Source of the DNA: Acidobacteria bacterium Ga0077534 | GTDB taxonomy: Bacteria > Acidobacteriota > Blastocatellia > Pyrinomonadales > Pyrinomonadaceae | Assembly: GCA_001464455.1 (NCBI GenBank) | Contig: LNEI01000006.1 | Span: forward strand, 25,242-89,241 | Reading direction: 5' to 3' | DNA: 64,000 nucleotides | Shown: positions 25,838 to 34,758 of the stretch, one piece after another | Layout of the letters: the number at the start of each line of letters is the position of its first letter | Numbering within the stretch: position 1 is the stretch's first letter | Program-made: the position numbers and the translations under genes | The notes under the pieces: generated by a model | Told to the model about the DNA's origin: nothing | What the model saw: the letters and a program-made list of their open reading frames with translations, nothing else | Databases searched by the model: none

Positions 25838-26239
25838 AATAAATCTTTCTCTCACATCCGGCGTCGGGAGCATGCAGGCGTCCTGGCGGCCGAAGATCTT
25901 GTAGCGGTTGGCGGCGAAAAGTTTGTACGCGGCGTCACGAATGAACGCGGGGACGATGATGAATACGTACGCGAGCGACCAGATGCCGCCGAGCCCGCGG
26001 GCGATCTTTAGTGCGGCGGTCGAATGCATGTACGCTTCTCCATCCTCGATCAGTACCACGGAGTCAACATCGTCTCCGATCCCAAACTTTTCTTTCTGCT
26101 CCGTCCCAACTTCCGACTGCAAAGCCGCGAACTTGAACTTCTTATCAGGATCGTTGCGAATAATGAAGTTGACCGAGCCGTTGCAGAAATTGCAGACTCC
26201 GTCAAATAGTACGATCTTTTGCTGTTGAGGTGTGTTCAC
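25817..26239 (-). CDS. Thiol-disulfide oxidoreductase-like DCC family protein (DUF393)
   Basis: 140 residues. The DCC-family start is clear: IVLFDGVCNFCNGSVNFIIRND, with a CxxC pair in a thioredoxin-like position, then FAALQSE, a second half with helix and ADRYK-type motif (FAANRYKIFGRQDAC). GTG at 26239 is chosen because upstream codons come from a decayed palindromic repeat and have no homologous look. The C-terminal residues AEARTK and the stop codon are supplied by the right arm of the repeat at 25753-25837. Substrates are unknown. Confidence 0.85.
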   Translation of the reverse strand: MNTPQQQKIVLFDGVCNFCNGSVNFIIRNDPDKKFKFAALQSEVGTEQKEKFGIGDDVDSVVLIEDGEAYMHSTAALKIARGLGGIWSLAYVFIIVPAFIRDAAYKLFAANRYKIFGRQDACMLPTPDVRERFIAEARTK

Positions 26240-26417
26240 AGCGATGCGTTTGCTAGTTTCTGTACGTAAGCAAGGACGATCTCTACGAGCGTTCGCGTTT
26301 CGCCCTTGCTGACGCGCGGGCTTTTGCAACAAATTTGATCGATCCTGTCCATGGTTAAAATTCTACCGCAAATAACGGATAGAATTGAGCCGTGAGAGGG
26401 CGATAAGCTTATTGACG

Positions 26418-27470
26418 ATGGAAACAGAACTTTATTGGCGAGCGGTCACTACGAACGATCAGCGATTTGACGGCGCGTTTGTGCTGGGCGTGAAGACCAC
26501 GGGCATTTACTGCAAACCGTCGTGCCGAGCACGGCTGCCGAAGCGTGAGAACGTCGATTTTTACGGCTCGCCCGAGATCGCGGAAGGCCGCGGCTTTCGT
26601 GCGTGCAAGCGTTGTCGGCCGCGTGAGGTCGATGCGGTCGATCCGCAGACGGCGAAGATCATCCGAGCGTGCGAGATGATCGAAGGCGACGAATTTATCA
26701 CGCTCGACCGCCTCGCCGAAGGGCTCGGGGTCAGTTCGTTCCATCTGCAGCGAAGTTTTAAGGAAATAATTGGCGTAAGCCCGAAAAAATATGCGGAGGC
26801 AAAGAGAATGGAGCGGTTTAAGGAAGAGTTGAGAGGCGGCAGCGAGGTCGTCGATGCAATGTACGACGCGGGTTTTGGTTCGAGCAGCCGTTTGTACGAG
26901 AAGGCGGGCGAGAACATGGGAATGACGCCCGCGGTCTATAAGAAAGGCGGTGTCGGAATGAAGATAAATTTCACGATCGCCGATTGCGAGCTCGGAAAAC
27001 TGCTGGTCGCGAGGACAAAACGCGGTGTTTGCAGCGTGACCTTTGGCGATGATGGCGACGGATTGTTTGAAGGACTGCAAAAAGAATTTCCAAACGCGGA
27101 GATCGCCGAGGACGCCAAAGACTTGAAGAACGCGGTCGATGCGATATTGCAGTATCTCGCGGGTAAAAACCGGCGGCTCGTTCTGCCGCTCGATCTCCAG
27201 GCGACGGCGTTTCAGCTTCAGGTTTGGGATTTCCTGCGGAAGATCCCGTACGGCGAAACTCGTTCGTACTCCGAAGTCGCCGAGGCCTTAGGCGACAAGA
27301 AAAAAGTGCGAGCGGTTGCTCAAGCGTGTGCCAGAAACCGCGTCGCAGTCGTCATTCCTTGCCACCGCGTGGTCGCGAGCGACGGAAAACTCAGCGGTTA
27401 TCGCTGGGGCGTCGAGCGAAAACGCTCCTTGCTCGCGAAAGAAGGGGCGGTAGAAGCCAAATCAGCGTGA
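26418..27470 (+). CDS. ada: Bifunctional Ada-type DNA alkylation repair protein / transcription activator
   Basis: 350 residues, against 354 in E. coli Ada. The N-terminal domain has the four zinc cysteines (YCKPSCRAR and ACKRCRPRE), one of which accepts methyl from phosphotriesters. An AraC-type helix-turn-helix follows (LAEGLGVSSFHLQRSFKEI), then the O6-methylguanine methyltransferase domain with the active-site Cys in VVIPCHRVVASDG. The start METELYW aligns with the family; codons in front (26385) are not needed. It is single and divergent from the DCC gene. Confidence 0.93.
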   Translation: METELYWRAVTTNDQRFDGAFVLGVKTTGIYCKPSCRARLPKRENVDFYGSPEIAEGRGFRACKRCRPREVDAVDPQTAKIIRACEMIEGDEFITLDRLAEGLGVSSFHLQRSFKEIIGVSPKKYAEAKRMERFKEELRGGSEVVDAMYDAGFGSSSRLYEKAGENMGMTPAVYKKGGVGMKINFTIADCELGKLLVARTKRGVCSVTFGDDGDGLFEGLQKEFPNAEIAEDAKDLKNAVDAILQYLAGKNRRLVLPLDLQATAFQLQVWDFLRKIPYGETRSYSEVAEALGDKKKVRAVAQACARNRVAVVIPCHRVVASDGKLSGYRWGVERKRSLLAKEGAVEAKSA

Positions 27471-27484
27471 ATTGTCGTCAAAAC

Positions 27485-27700
27485 CCCGTGACCTGTGGCC
27501 TTAGACCCGCGACCTGAGCACTCTGCCCCGCGACCTGAGCACTCTGCCCCGCGACCTGAGCACTCTGCCCCGCAACCTGAGCACTCTGCCCCGCGACCTG
27601 AGCACTCTGCCCTGCGACCTGAGCACTCTGTCCCGCAATCTGAGCACTCTGCCCCGTGACCTGAGCACTCTGCCCCGTGACCTGAGCACTCTGCCCCGCG
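27485..27700. repeat. 21-bp tandem repeat, nine good copies
   Basis: The word GAGCACTCTG recurs at exact 21-base steps from 27516 to 27684 (nine copies), each unit reading roughly GACCTGAGCACTCTGCCCCGC; a degenerate tenth unit precedes at about 27485. Substitutions are mostly C/T changes at a few positions. On the minus strand one frame is open and would give a seven-residue repeat (AGQSAQV), but no start signals support translation. It begins 15 bases after the ada stop. Confidence 0.9.
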
Positions 27701-27928
27701 ATATTACTCCTCGAATCTGTGGCTCCAGCACAAACCTCCTCTCCCGGAGGCAAGATCTTCGAACTTAAAGTGCGTCTATCGTGCCCTCTTGGTCATGTGC
27801 CTAGCGAATGTAAGCTTTTGTAAAGAAATAGTGATTACCGCCGAACCCATTTTGCCCTTCGAAACTTTTCATATATTCTCTTGCGTATTAGCAATTCCAA
27901 AAGCACTACTGTTTGAGCTTCAAAAGTT
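27701..27928. other. Noncoding spacer upstream of the amidohydrolase operon
   Basis: No gene seen. The region becomes AT-rich towards 27870 and presumably carries the operon promoter, but I could not find a convincing -35/-10 pair. Confidence 0.4.
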
Positions 27929-29605
27929 ATGAGATCAAAGCTTCTTATGCTTTCGTTTGCGGCGATTTGTACGTTTTTCAGCGTCGCCGTGTCTGGACAG
28001 AGTTACGCGATCACGAACGCTCGGATCGTCACGGTTTCGGGGGCGACCATCGAAAGAGGAACGGTCGTAGTTCGAGACGGGCTGATCCATTCGGTCGGGG
28101 CAAACGTCTCGCCGCCTGCGGACGCGACCGTTTTTGATGCGGCCGGCTCGACTATCTACCCCGGATTTATCGACGCTGCCAGTAACCTCGGTGTTCCTGC
28201 TCCGGCCGCTGGGCCAGGCGGCGGCGGACCGGGCGGCGGTGGCGGCGGAGGCGGCCAGGCGGCAGCAGCCGCGGCCGCGGCGGCGGCACAATCGGGGTCA
28301 AATTCGAACTATCCGGCGGGTTTTCGCCCCGAAGTCGACGTTCTGGATCTGATCCGGGCCGGCGACTCGCAATTTGACGCCAACCGGAACGCCGGATTCA
28401 CGACCGCACTCTCGATGGGCCGTACGGGGATCTTCTCGGGGCAGTCAGCGGTGATCAATCTGGCCGGAAATTCCGTTTCGTCGATGACGGTCAAGGCACC
28501 ATTCGCCCACCACATCTCGTTTGTGACCATCCCGGGAACCTATCCCGGCTCGCTGCTTGGCACATTCTCGGCACTGCGGCAGATATTTAATGATGCCAAG
28601 CGTTTACAGGAAATGCAGCGTGCTTACGCCGCTGATCCGAAAGGGATGCGACGCCCCGAGACCGATAAGTCGCTCGAAGCTCTCTTCCCTGTGATCAACC
28701 GCCAGATGCCTGTGGTCTTTAGCGCGAACCGCGAACTCGAGATCAACCGCGCGCTTGACTTCATGAAGGAGTACAACCTGGTCGGCATCATCGCGGGCGG
28801 GCAGGAAGCGTGGAAACTGACCGATCGGCTCAAGGCTCAGAACGTTCCCGTATTGCTTTCGCTTAACTTCCCAAGACGCACCGCGGCCGCATCGCCTGAT
28901 GCAGATCCGGAAACGCTCGACATCTTAAGATTTAGGGCAGAAACGCCTAAAGGACCGGGCCGCCTTGCACAGGCCGGGATCAAGTTTGCGTTCAGCTCCG
29001 GCGGGGCGACTTCGATCGCGGACTATTTCTCAGGCGCCGGAAAGGCGGTTGAGGGCGGGCTTTCGCGAGATGCGGCGATCCGGGCAATGACGCTCGGAGC
29101 GGCCGAGATCCTCGGCGTCAGCGACCGCGTTGGCTCCATCGAGGCAGGTAAGATCGCGAATCTGGTCGTCGTCAAAGGTGACCTTTTCGGCCGCGACCGT
29201 TTTGCTTCGCACGTTTTTGTAGATGGTCGTCTGTTCGAACAGAAAGAGCAGCCGCGACCTGCAGGTCCTGGCGGCCGCGGTCCGGGCGGTGCGGCACCTG
29301 CTGCGGCGAATTTCGGCGGTACGTACACCATATCTATCGACGTTCCCGGACAACCGCTTCCCGCGACGCTGAATTTGCAGCAGCAGGGAACCGCGATAAC
29401 CGGCACGATGGTCTCGCAGCTTGGCACGTCGCCGATCTCGAACGGGAGAGCTACGGGGAACGGCTTTAGTTTCTCGGCAACCGTTCAGTTTGGCGGAGCT
29501 TCCATCGACATAACAGTTCAGGGTGCGGTTTCCGGAGCGAATGTCAGCGGCACGGTCGATTCGCCGCAGGGCAATATCCCGTTTACCGGAACCAGGAATC
29601 CATAG
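27929..29605 (+). CDS. Exported amidohydrolase-like protein lacking the metal-binding HxH, with a C-terminal beta domain
   Basis: 558 residues. Signal peptide MRSKLLMLSFAAICTFFSVAVS, then the amidohydrolase beta sandwich ([20 protein letters not shown]). Where active enzymes have D-x-H-x-H this has GFIDAASNLG, and the later Asp position reads FAFSSGGATS, so the usual metal ligands are missing. A Gly/Ala-rich stretch (residues ~90-125) interrupts the barrel. After residue ~450 a separate ~95-residue beta domain (GGTYTISIDVPG to PFTGTRNP) resembles the exported protein at 38369. First gene of a three-gene operon. Confidence 0.8.
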   Translation: MRSKLLMLSFAAICTFFSVAVSGQSYAITNARIVTVSGATIERGTVVVRDGLIHSVGANVSPPADATVFDAAGSTIYPGFIDAASNLGVPAPAAGPGGGGPGGGGGGGGQAAAAAAAAAAQSGSNSNYPAGFRPEVDVLDLIRAGDSQFDANRNAGFTTALSMGRTGIFSGQSAVINLAGNSVSSMTVKAPFAHHISFVTIPGTYPGSLLGTFSALRQIFNDAKRLQEMQRAYAADPKGMRRPETDKSLEALFPVINRQMPVVFSANRELEINRALDFMKEYNLVGIIAGGQEAWKLTDRLKAQNVPVLLSLNFPRRTAAASPDADPETLDILRFRAETPKGPGRLAQAGIKFAFSSGGATSIADYFSGAGKAVEGGLSRDAAIRAMTLGAAEILGVSDRVGSIEAGKIANLVVVKGDLFGRDRFASHVFVDGRLFEQKEQPRPAGPGGRGPGGAAPAAANFGGTYTISIDVPGQPLPATLNLQQQGTAITGTMVSQLGTSPISNGRATGNGFSFSATVQFGGASIDITVQGAVSGANVSGTVDSPQGNIPFTGTRNP

Positions 29606-29635
29606 TCTTTATTGAATTTTAATAGGAAAAAGAAA

Positions 29636-31036
29636 ATGAGGAAGACAACAGTTTTTCTAACTATCGTTTCGCTTCTCATGATCTCGCCGACGTTGCTCGT
29701 CGGCCAGTCGAAGGGCGACCTTCTGATCAAGAACGCGACCGTCATGACGGCGACGAAGGGCACTCTCGAGGGAACCGACATACTGGTCCAGAACGGCAAG
29801 ATCGCCCGGATCGGCAAAGGCTTGACCGCTGGTTCCGGCGTGCGTACGATCGATGCGACCGGGAAATATGTCACACCGGGCATCATCGACGCTCACTCGC
29901 ACGCGATGGTCTCGGCCATCAACGAAGGCTCGCTAGCAGTGACCTCGATGACGCGGATCGATGACATGCTCAACCCGAGCGACATCTCGATCTATCGAGC
30001 ATTGGCTGGCGGCGTCACGGGAGCCTTGTTACTTCACGGGTCGGCAAATCCGATCGGAGGGCAGAGCACGACGGTTAAATTCAAATGGGGCCGTCCCGTT
30101 AATGAGTTTCCCGTCGCAGGAGCACCGCCGGGGATAAAATTCGCTCTTGGCGAAAACGTAAAAAGATCCAGCTCAACGCCGCAGCCAGGGCAGACGCCCC
30201 GATATCCGCGCACCCGAATGGGAACAATGGAAGTCATTCGTGACGCCTTCATTCGAGCACGTGAATACAAGCAGGCTTGGGATGATTTCCGTGCAAAGAA
30301 GACCCGCGTCCAGCCCCGCATCGACGAAGAACTGCAGCCTATGGTCGAGATCCTCGAAGGCAAACGTAAGGTTCACTGCCACGGTTACCGCTCGGACGAG
30401 CATTTGAACATCCTGCGGATCGCCGAGGAATTCGGATTTAAGATCGGGACGCTTCAGCACGGCCTCGAAGCTTTCAAGATCGCTCCCGAGATCGCCAAGC
30501 ATGGAGCGGGCGTTTCGATATTCGCGGACAGCTGGAGCTACAAACTCGAGGCGTACGATTCTACCCCTTATACGGGCTACGTCCTGTGGAAGAACGGCGT
30601 TAACGTGTCGATCAACTCGGACTCGGCGGAGAGAATTCGCCGCTTGAATCTCGACGCGGCCAAAATGATGAAATACGGCGGCGTGCCGGAACAGGATTCG
30701 CTGCGAATGATCACGCTTAATCCCGCGATACAGCTGGGGATCGACAACCGCACTGGTTCGATCGACGTTGGCAAAGACGCCGACATCGCTATCTGGTCGG
30801 GACATCCTTTCAGTTCGCTATCGCTGTGTGAAATGACGATCATCGAGGGCGAAGTTTACTTCGACCGGGCGAAAGATAAGACGATGAGGGAGCAGCTTGC
30901 GAAAGAGAAGGCTGACCTCGAAAAGCTTGAGATGAATCGAGCACCCGGCTCAGGCGGCACGCAGCCGCGTGTGCCGACCGAACGCGACCGCGGTCATTAC
31001 AGCCATGGCGACGAAGACGGAGGACACGAACGATGA
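29636..31036 (+). CDS. Exported amidohydrolase family protein with metal ligands intact
   Basis: 466 residues. ATG at 29636 follows AGGAAA and opens a signal peptide (TTVFLTIVSLLMISPTLLVG). Metal-binding residues are present: DAHSHA near residue 80, then KVHCHGYRSDEHL, GTLQHG and INSDSAE. This is therefore the catalytically competent member of the three tandem paralogues, probably a periplasmic metal-dependent hydrolase of imidazolonepropionase/prolidase-like type. The substrate is unknown; a C-terminal polar tail follows the barrel. The stop overlaps the next start. Confidence 0.85.
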   Translation: MRKTTVFLTIVSLLMISPTLLVGQSKGDLLIKNATVMTATKGTLEGTDILVQNGKIARIGKGLTAGSGVRTIDATGKYVTPGIIDAHSHAMVSAINEGSLAVTSMTRIDDMLNPSDISIYRALAGGVTGALLLHGSANPIGGQSTTVKFKWGRPVNEFPVAGAPPGIKFALGENVKRSSSTPQPGQTPRYPRTRMGTMEVIRDAFIRAREYKQAWDDFRAKKTRVQPRIDEELQPMVEILEGKRKVHCHGYRSDEHLNILRIAEEFGFKIGTLQHGLEAFKIAPEIAKHGAGVSIFADSWSYKLEAYDSTPYTGYVLWKNGVNVSINSDSAERIRRLNLDAAKMMKYGGVPEQDSLRMITLNPAIQLGIDNRTGSIDVGKDADIAIWSGHPFSSLSLCEMTIIEGEVYFDRAKDKTMREQLAKEKADLEKLEMNRAPGSGGTQPRVPTERDRGHYSHGDEDGGHER

Positions 31037-32397
31037 ACCAGATAAAGATAAGTAACGCACTAAAGTTCGCATTCCTCGCGGCAGCGATCCTAGTTTCCGG
31101 CATTGCCATCTCGGCTCAGAGCGATGCATCGCAGCAGAACAAGATCGGAAGGGCAGGAACTTTCGCGATAGTCGGAGCCAGGATCGTAACCGTTTCCGGA
31201 GCCGTTATTGAAAACGGGACCGTCGTAATACGAGACGGCAAGATCACGGCGGTAGGCGTCGGAGCGGCGATACCATCAGGAGCGGAAAGGATCGACGGCA
31301 AAGGGCTTTCGGTGTTTCCAGGCATGATCGACGCATCGACCAACATGGGCCTTGCGGAGATCCCGCAAGGTGCGAACGCGACGATGGACGTGCAGGAAGT
31401 CGGCACCATGAACGCCAATGCCAAGGCGATAACCGGCATCAATCCGCATTCGTCACATATTAATGTCACCCGAGTTAACGGCATCACCACGGTGTTGTCC
31501 CATCCGACGGGTGGAACTGTCTCGGGCCAGGGGGCCGTAATAAATCTTAACGGTGCCAGGCAGGAAGACATGGCGGTCGTGCCCGTTCACAGCCTTGTCA
31601 TCAATTTCCCGCGAGTAACGGGCGGCGGTGGCGGTTTTGGCGGCGGTGGATTCGGCGGCGGCCAGCAGGCTAATTTTAACGACCTGATCCGTCGCCGAGA
31701 TGAAGCGGTTGAGGATCTTAAGAAGACCTTTCGCGAAGTCGAGGCGTATGCCAAGGTCGTCGAAGCGTATCAAAAGGACAAATCACTGCCGACTCCGACG
31801 ACATCACTTCGTTTAGAAGCGATGATCCCGTACGTGCGTGGGCAGAAACCGATCGTTTTCACAGCCGAACGCGAACGTGACATCAGAGCGATCGCAAAGT
31901 TTGTGGCCGACACAAAGGTGAAAGGCATCATCGTCGGCGGGCAGGATGCGTGGAAAGCCGCCGATGAGCTTAAAAAGAACAACATCGCGGTCATTTACAC
32001 CAACATCTATGGCTTGCCCGTTCAGCAGGATGACCCGTACGATTACTTGTTCGAGGCTCCTTCAAAAATGCTGGCTGCGGGAGTGAAATTCTCAATTTCG
32101 ACCGGAGACACGGGTGCAGAAGCACGCGATCTGCCTTACCATGCAGGACTCGCCGGTGCCTACGGCCTCGGAAAAGATGAAGCTTTGAAAGCGGTAACGC
32201 TTTACCCGGCTCAGATCCTCGGCATCGATGACAGGCTCGGCTCAATTGAGGTTGGCAAGATGGCAAATGTCGTCGTAGCCGACGGAGACCTTCTTGATCC
32301 CCGCACAAACATCAAATACGTGTTCATCGGCGGACGACTTATCCCGCTCACGAGCCGTCATACTGAGCTGTTTGACAGCTTTAAGGATAGAAAGTGA
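31033..32397 (+). CDS. Exported amidohydrolase-like protein lacking the HxH motif
   Basis: 454 residues with a signal peptide ([18 protein letters not shown]). The sandwich and barrel follow the same plan as its neighbours but the first metal motif reads [10 protein letters not shown] instead of D-x-H-x-H; the later acidic position is kept ([13 protein letters not shown]). A Gly-rich insert ([14 protein letters not shown], residues ~195-210) parallels the one in the first gene. It overlaps the previous gene by four bases (ATGA), so the three are one operon. It may be a structural partner of the active middle protein. Confidence 0.82.
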   Translation: MNQIKISNALKFAFLAAAILVSGIAISAQSDASQQNKIGRAGTFAIVGARIVTVSGAVIENGTVVIRDGKITAVGVGAAIPSGAERIDGKGLSVFPGMIDASTNMGLAEIPQGANATMDVQEVGTMNANAKAITGINPHSSHINVTRVNGITTVLSHPTGGTVSGQGAVINLNGARQEDMAVVPVHSLVINFPRVTGGGGGFGGGGFGGGQQANFNDLIRRRDEAVEDLKKTFREVEAYAKVVEAYQKDKSLPTPTTSLRLEAMIPYVRGQKPIVFTAERERDIRAIAKFVADTKVKGIIVGGQDAWKAADELKKNNIAVIYTNIYGLPVQQDDPYDYLFEAPSKMLAAGVKFSISTGDTGAEARDLPYHAGLAGAYGLGKDEALKAVTLYPAQILGIDDRLGSIEVGKMANVVVADGDLLDPRTNIKYVFIGGRLIPLTSRHTELFDSFKDRK

Positions 32398-32476
32398 AAG
32401 AGTGAAATAGGTCAAAAAGTGAAAAAGCTGGTGAGAGACATCATCCAGCTTTTTCACTTTTAAACTCTTTCACTTT
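32393..32476. terminator. Strong bidirectional terminator hairpin
   Basis: AAAAGTGAAAAAGCTGG (32415-32431) pairs with 32445-32461 over 17 bases around a 13-base loop, and outer bases (GTGAAAGAGT / ACTCTTTCAC) extend the stem. A and T tracts on both sides suit termination of both the amidohydrolase operon and convergent msrB, whose stop codon lies inside the right outer arm. Confidence 0.85.
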
Positions 32477-32922
32477 TTCTGTGGGATTTCTTCCCCATTT
32501 TCAAAAAACTCAAGCGAGGCCGAGTTCAAGCAATATCGCTGTCCGGTCGGCGGTGGGCCGTCGGGGAAGACGTGGCCTTGATGGCCGCCGCATCTTGAGC
32601 AGCGGATCTCGATTCGCCGCATGCCGTAGCTGTTGTCTTCGATGTTGGTCAGGTGATCCTTATCGAACGGCCGATAGAATGACGGCCAGCCTGTTCCGGA
32701 TTCGAATTTGTGGCTCGAACTAAACAGCGGCAAACCGCACAAACGGCATGCATATGTACCGTCCATTTTGTTGTCGAGCAACGTTCCGCAAAACGCTGGC
32801 TCGGTGCCGTGGTTGAGCAGAATGCGATATTCCTCTTCGTTTAGATCCTGAGCGAGGCGTTCGATTGCCTCGGCGTCGAGTGGAGTGATGTTGTAGCCGG
32901 CATCGGATAATTCTTTTTCCAT
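32470..32922 (-). CDS. msrB: Peptide-methionine (R)-S-oxide reductase
   Basis: 150 residues. Zinc-binding pairs CRLCG and CSRCGGHQG and the catalytic Cys in RYCLNSASL are all present, with FESGTGWPSFYRPF and GHVFPDGPPPTG as family signatures. MsrB reduces methionine-R-sulfoxide in proteins using thioredoxin. The start MEKELSDAG is chosen; the frame is open upstream only through a palindromic repeat half. There is no signal peptide, so it is cytoplasmic. It lies 58 bases after lpxD on the same strand. Confidence 0.95.
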   Translation of the reverse strand: MEKELSDAGYNITPLDAEAIERLAQDLNEEEYRILLNHGTEPAFCGTLLDNKMDGTYACRLCGLPLFSSSHKFESGTGWPSFYRPFDKDHLTNIEDNSYGMRRIEIRCSRCGGHQGHVFPDGPPPTGQRYCLNSASLEFFENGEEIPQKK

Positions 32923-32971
32923 AATCAATGTATAACCGATCTCGCTGGGATTATTCCCTTCGGCGTTTTTT

Positions 32972-32999
32972 GCCGCCCGCTTACGCAGGCGGTTCTGAC
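32972..32999. repeat. Half palindromic repeat (family B) at the lpxD 3' end
   Basis: The 28 bases match one arm of the family B elements inside mutS2. On the lpxD strand they encode the last codons SEPPA and the TAA stop (complement of 32981-32983), so the repeat now defines the C-terminus of LpxD. Confidence 0.75.
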
Positions 33000-34012
33000 T
33001 CGAAAACTCGTTTTTCGAGTTTTCGCAGACGACCGGCAAACTCGCCGAGTTTTCTAAATGCAGCCGTCGAACGCAGCCAGTCGCGGTTTTCGAAGGCGGG
33101 AATTCCGGACATTATCTTGCCCGGTTCGACATCATGCGAGGTTGCGGATTTGGCGGTCAATACTGCATCGTCGCCGATCTTTAGGTGGCCGGCGATGCCG
33201 ACCTGGCCGGTTAGGATCACGCGTTTGCCGATGTGCGAACTGCCCGCGAGGCCGGTTTGAGCACAGATCAGGGCGTCTTCGTCGATGGTGCAGGAATGGC
33301 CGATCTGGACTAGGTTATCGATCTTGGCACCGCGTTTGAGGCGGGTTTCGCCGACTGAGGCACAGTCGATCGCTGTGTTGGCACCGATCTCGACATCGTC
33401 TTCGAGTACAACGCGGCCGGATTGCGGGATCTTTAGCCAGTGTTTGTTCTCATCTTTTGCGTAGCCGAAGCCGTCCGAGCCTATCGTCGAATTGTTGTGA
33501 ATGATACAGTTGCGGCCGATCTCGCAGTTTTCGCGGATCGAAACGCCCGAATGGATCGTTGTATTTTCGCCGATCGAAACCCCGTCGTAGATCGTCGCAT
33601 TCGGCATGATCCGCACACCGCTTGCGATCCTGCAATTCGCCCCGATCACCGCATTTGCATGGATCTCGACATCTTCCGCAACAGTTGCTGACGGATCGAT
33701 AACCGCTGACGCATGAACAAACTTCCGCAGCTCCGGCTCGGGGAAAAACAGTCGCATCGCGCGGGTGTATGCTACGTACGGGTCTTTCGCACGAAGTATT
33801 GCTATGTCATCGCGTTCGATCGAAACATTTTCCGCGAGAAAGATCGCCGATGCTTTCGTTTGAGCGATCTGCGGCGTGTATTTCGGGTTCGCGAGAAAGG
33901 TGATATCACCCTCGCCGGCGAGATCGAGCCCGGCGGTCGAGGTGATCTCGATATTGGCAGCGCCGGATTCGATGGTTGAGCCGGTCAAGTCGGCTAGTTT
34001 GGCAAGATTCAT
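32981..34012 (-). CDS. lpxD: UDP-3-O-(3-hydroxyacyl)glucosamine N-acyltransferase
   Basis: 343 residues (E. coli LpxD has 341). The N-terminal uridine-binding domain (LAKLADLTGSTIESG to FANPKY-type segment) is followed by hexapeptide repeats forming a left-handed beta helix (IHANAVIGANCRIASG onwards) with the catalytic His in IIHNNSTIGSDGFGYA, and a C-terminal helix. It adds the second acyl chain in lipid A synthesis, showing that the cell makes LPS. The ATG at 34012 is preferred over 34051. The C-terminal SEPPA comes from a family B repeat. Confidence 0.95.
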   Translation of the reverse strand: MNLAKLADLTGSTIESGAANIEITSTAGLDLAGEGDITFLANPKYTPQIAQTKASAIFLAENVSIERDDIAILRAKDPYVAYTRAMRLFFPEPELRKFVHASAVIDPSATVAEDVEIHANAVIGANCRIASGVRIMPNATIYDGVSIGENTTIHSGVSIRENCEIGRNCIIHNNSTIGSDGFGYAKDENKHWLKIPQSGRVVLEDDVEIGANTAIDCASVGETRLKRGAKIDNLVQIGHSCTIDEDALICAQTGLAGSSHIGKRVILTGQVGIAGHLKIGDDAVLTAKSATSHDVEPGKIMSGIPAFENRDWLRSTAAFRKLGEFAGRLRKLEKRVFESEPPA

Positions 34013-34145
34013 AAGAAATCCCTTGAAGGAAGTCGTTTCGATATGCAACACTATTTTTACAGAGATTTATCTTCGCGCAAAATCACCATCACTTTTGCTC
34101 GTCTCCCAATCCGTCCGCAATTTTACTTAGGAGTATTACCGCACC

Positions 34146-34751
34146 ATGAATTCAACCTCATTCAAGCCATCAACGGCACCCGTAAAAAACATTCAGCCGA
34201 CTGACGCCCGAGCAGTTTTGAAAAGTGAAATGATCGAAGGGAAGACCTATCCTCGTCCGGCTTCAAACCGCTGGCATAATGTGATCGCCACCAATTTTGT
34301 CATCGCCATCGGCGGCCGTATCCAGCGGGGAAATCATGAGTTGTACTCAAACGACATGAGGGTGAAATTCGGCGAGAATTCAGTGTGTTTTCCTGCGGTC
34401 GTAGTTGTGACAGGCGAACCGGAGTTCTCGGACCAGAATTCAGAGCTTTTGGTAAATCCTACTGTTCTGATCGAGATATTCTCAGCCAGCACCCGAGCGA
34501 CAGACAGAACGGAAAAGCTCGAGGGATTTCTCGCGATCCCAAAACTAAAAGAATGTCTGCTCGTTAACGAGCAGGAAATGCGGATAGAACATTGGTCACG
34601 CCAGAACCCAAAGCAGTGGATATATCGCATCTACAACGAACGCGATGACGCCATCAGCCTCGAATCGATCGGCTGCAAAATGTCTCTGTCGGAAGCGTAT
34701 TCGCAGGTAAAGTTCCGTGAATCCGAGTTAAGCTCGCGGGCCGTCAATTAA
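34146..34751 (+). CDS. Uma2-family (DUF820) PD-(D/E)XK nuclease-like protein
   Basis: 201 residues. The Uma2 plan is visible: an N-terminal helix, a segment with RWHNVIATNFVIAIGGRI, then the nuclease core PAVVVVTGEPEF, LIEIFSASTRATDRTEKLEGFLAIP and a C-terminal strand. The Asp normally at the start of the core (PDV) is Ala here, so activity may be lost or the metal site altered. AGGAG lies 12 bases before the ATG. Such genes are often multicopy in filamentous and soil bacteria with unknown roles. Confidence 0.75.
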   Translation: MNSTSFKPSTAPVKNIQPTDARAVLKSEMIEGKTYPRPASNRWHNVIATNFVIAIGGRIQRGNHELYSNDMRVKFGENSVCFPAVVVVTGEPEFSDQNSELLVNPTVLIEIFSASTRATDRTEKLEGFLAIPKLKECLLVNEQEMRIEHWSRQNPKQWIYRIYNERDDAISLESIGCKMSLSEAYSQVKFRESELSSRAVN

Positions 34752-34758
34752 CTGCCCA

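Noticed and set aside
26260..26345. Functional family A element before ada
   Set aside because: One arm is recognisable (GCAAAAGCCCGCGCG) but the other is too decayed to pair, so it was only mentioned as a trace.
27485..27700. CRISPR array or repeat protein from the 21-bp tandem units
   Set aside because: There are no unique spacers between units and no cas genes. The open minus-strand frame with AGQSAQV repeats lacks a ribosome-binding site and follows from a repeat length divisible by three.
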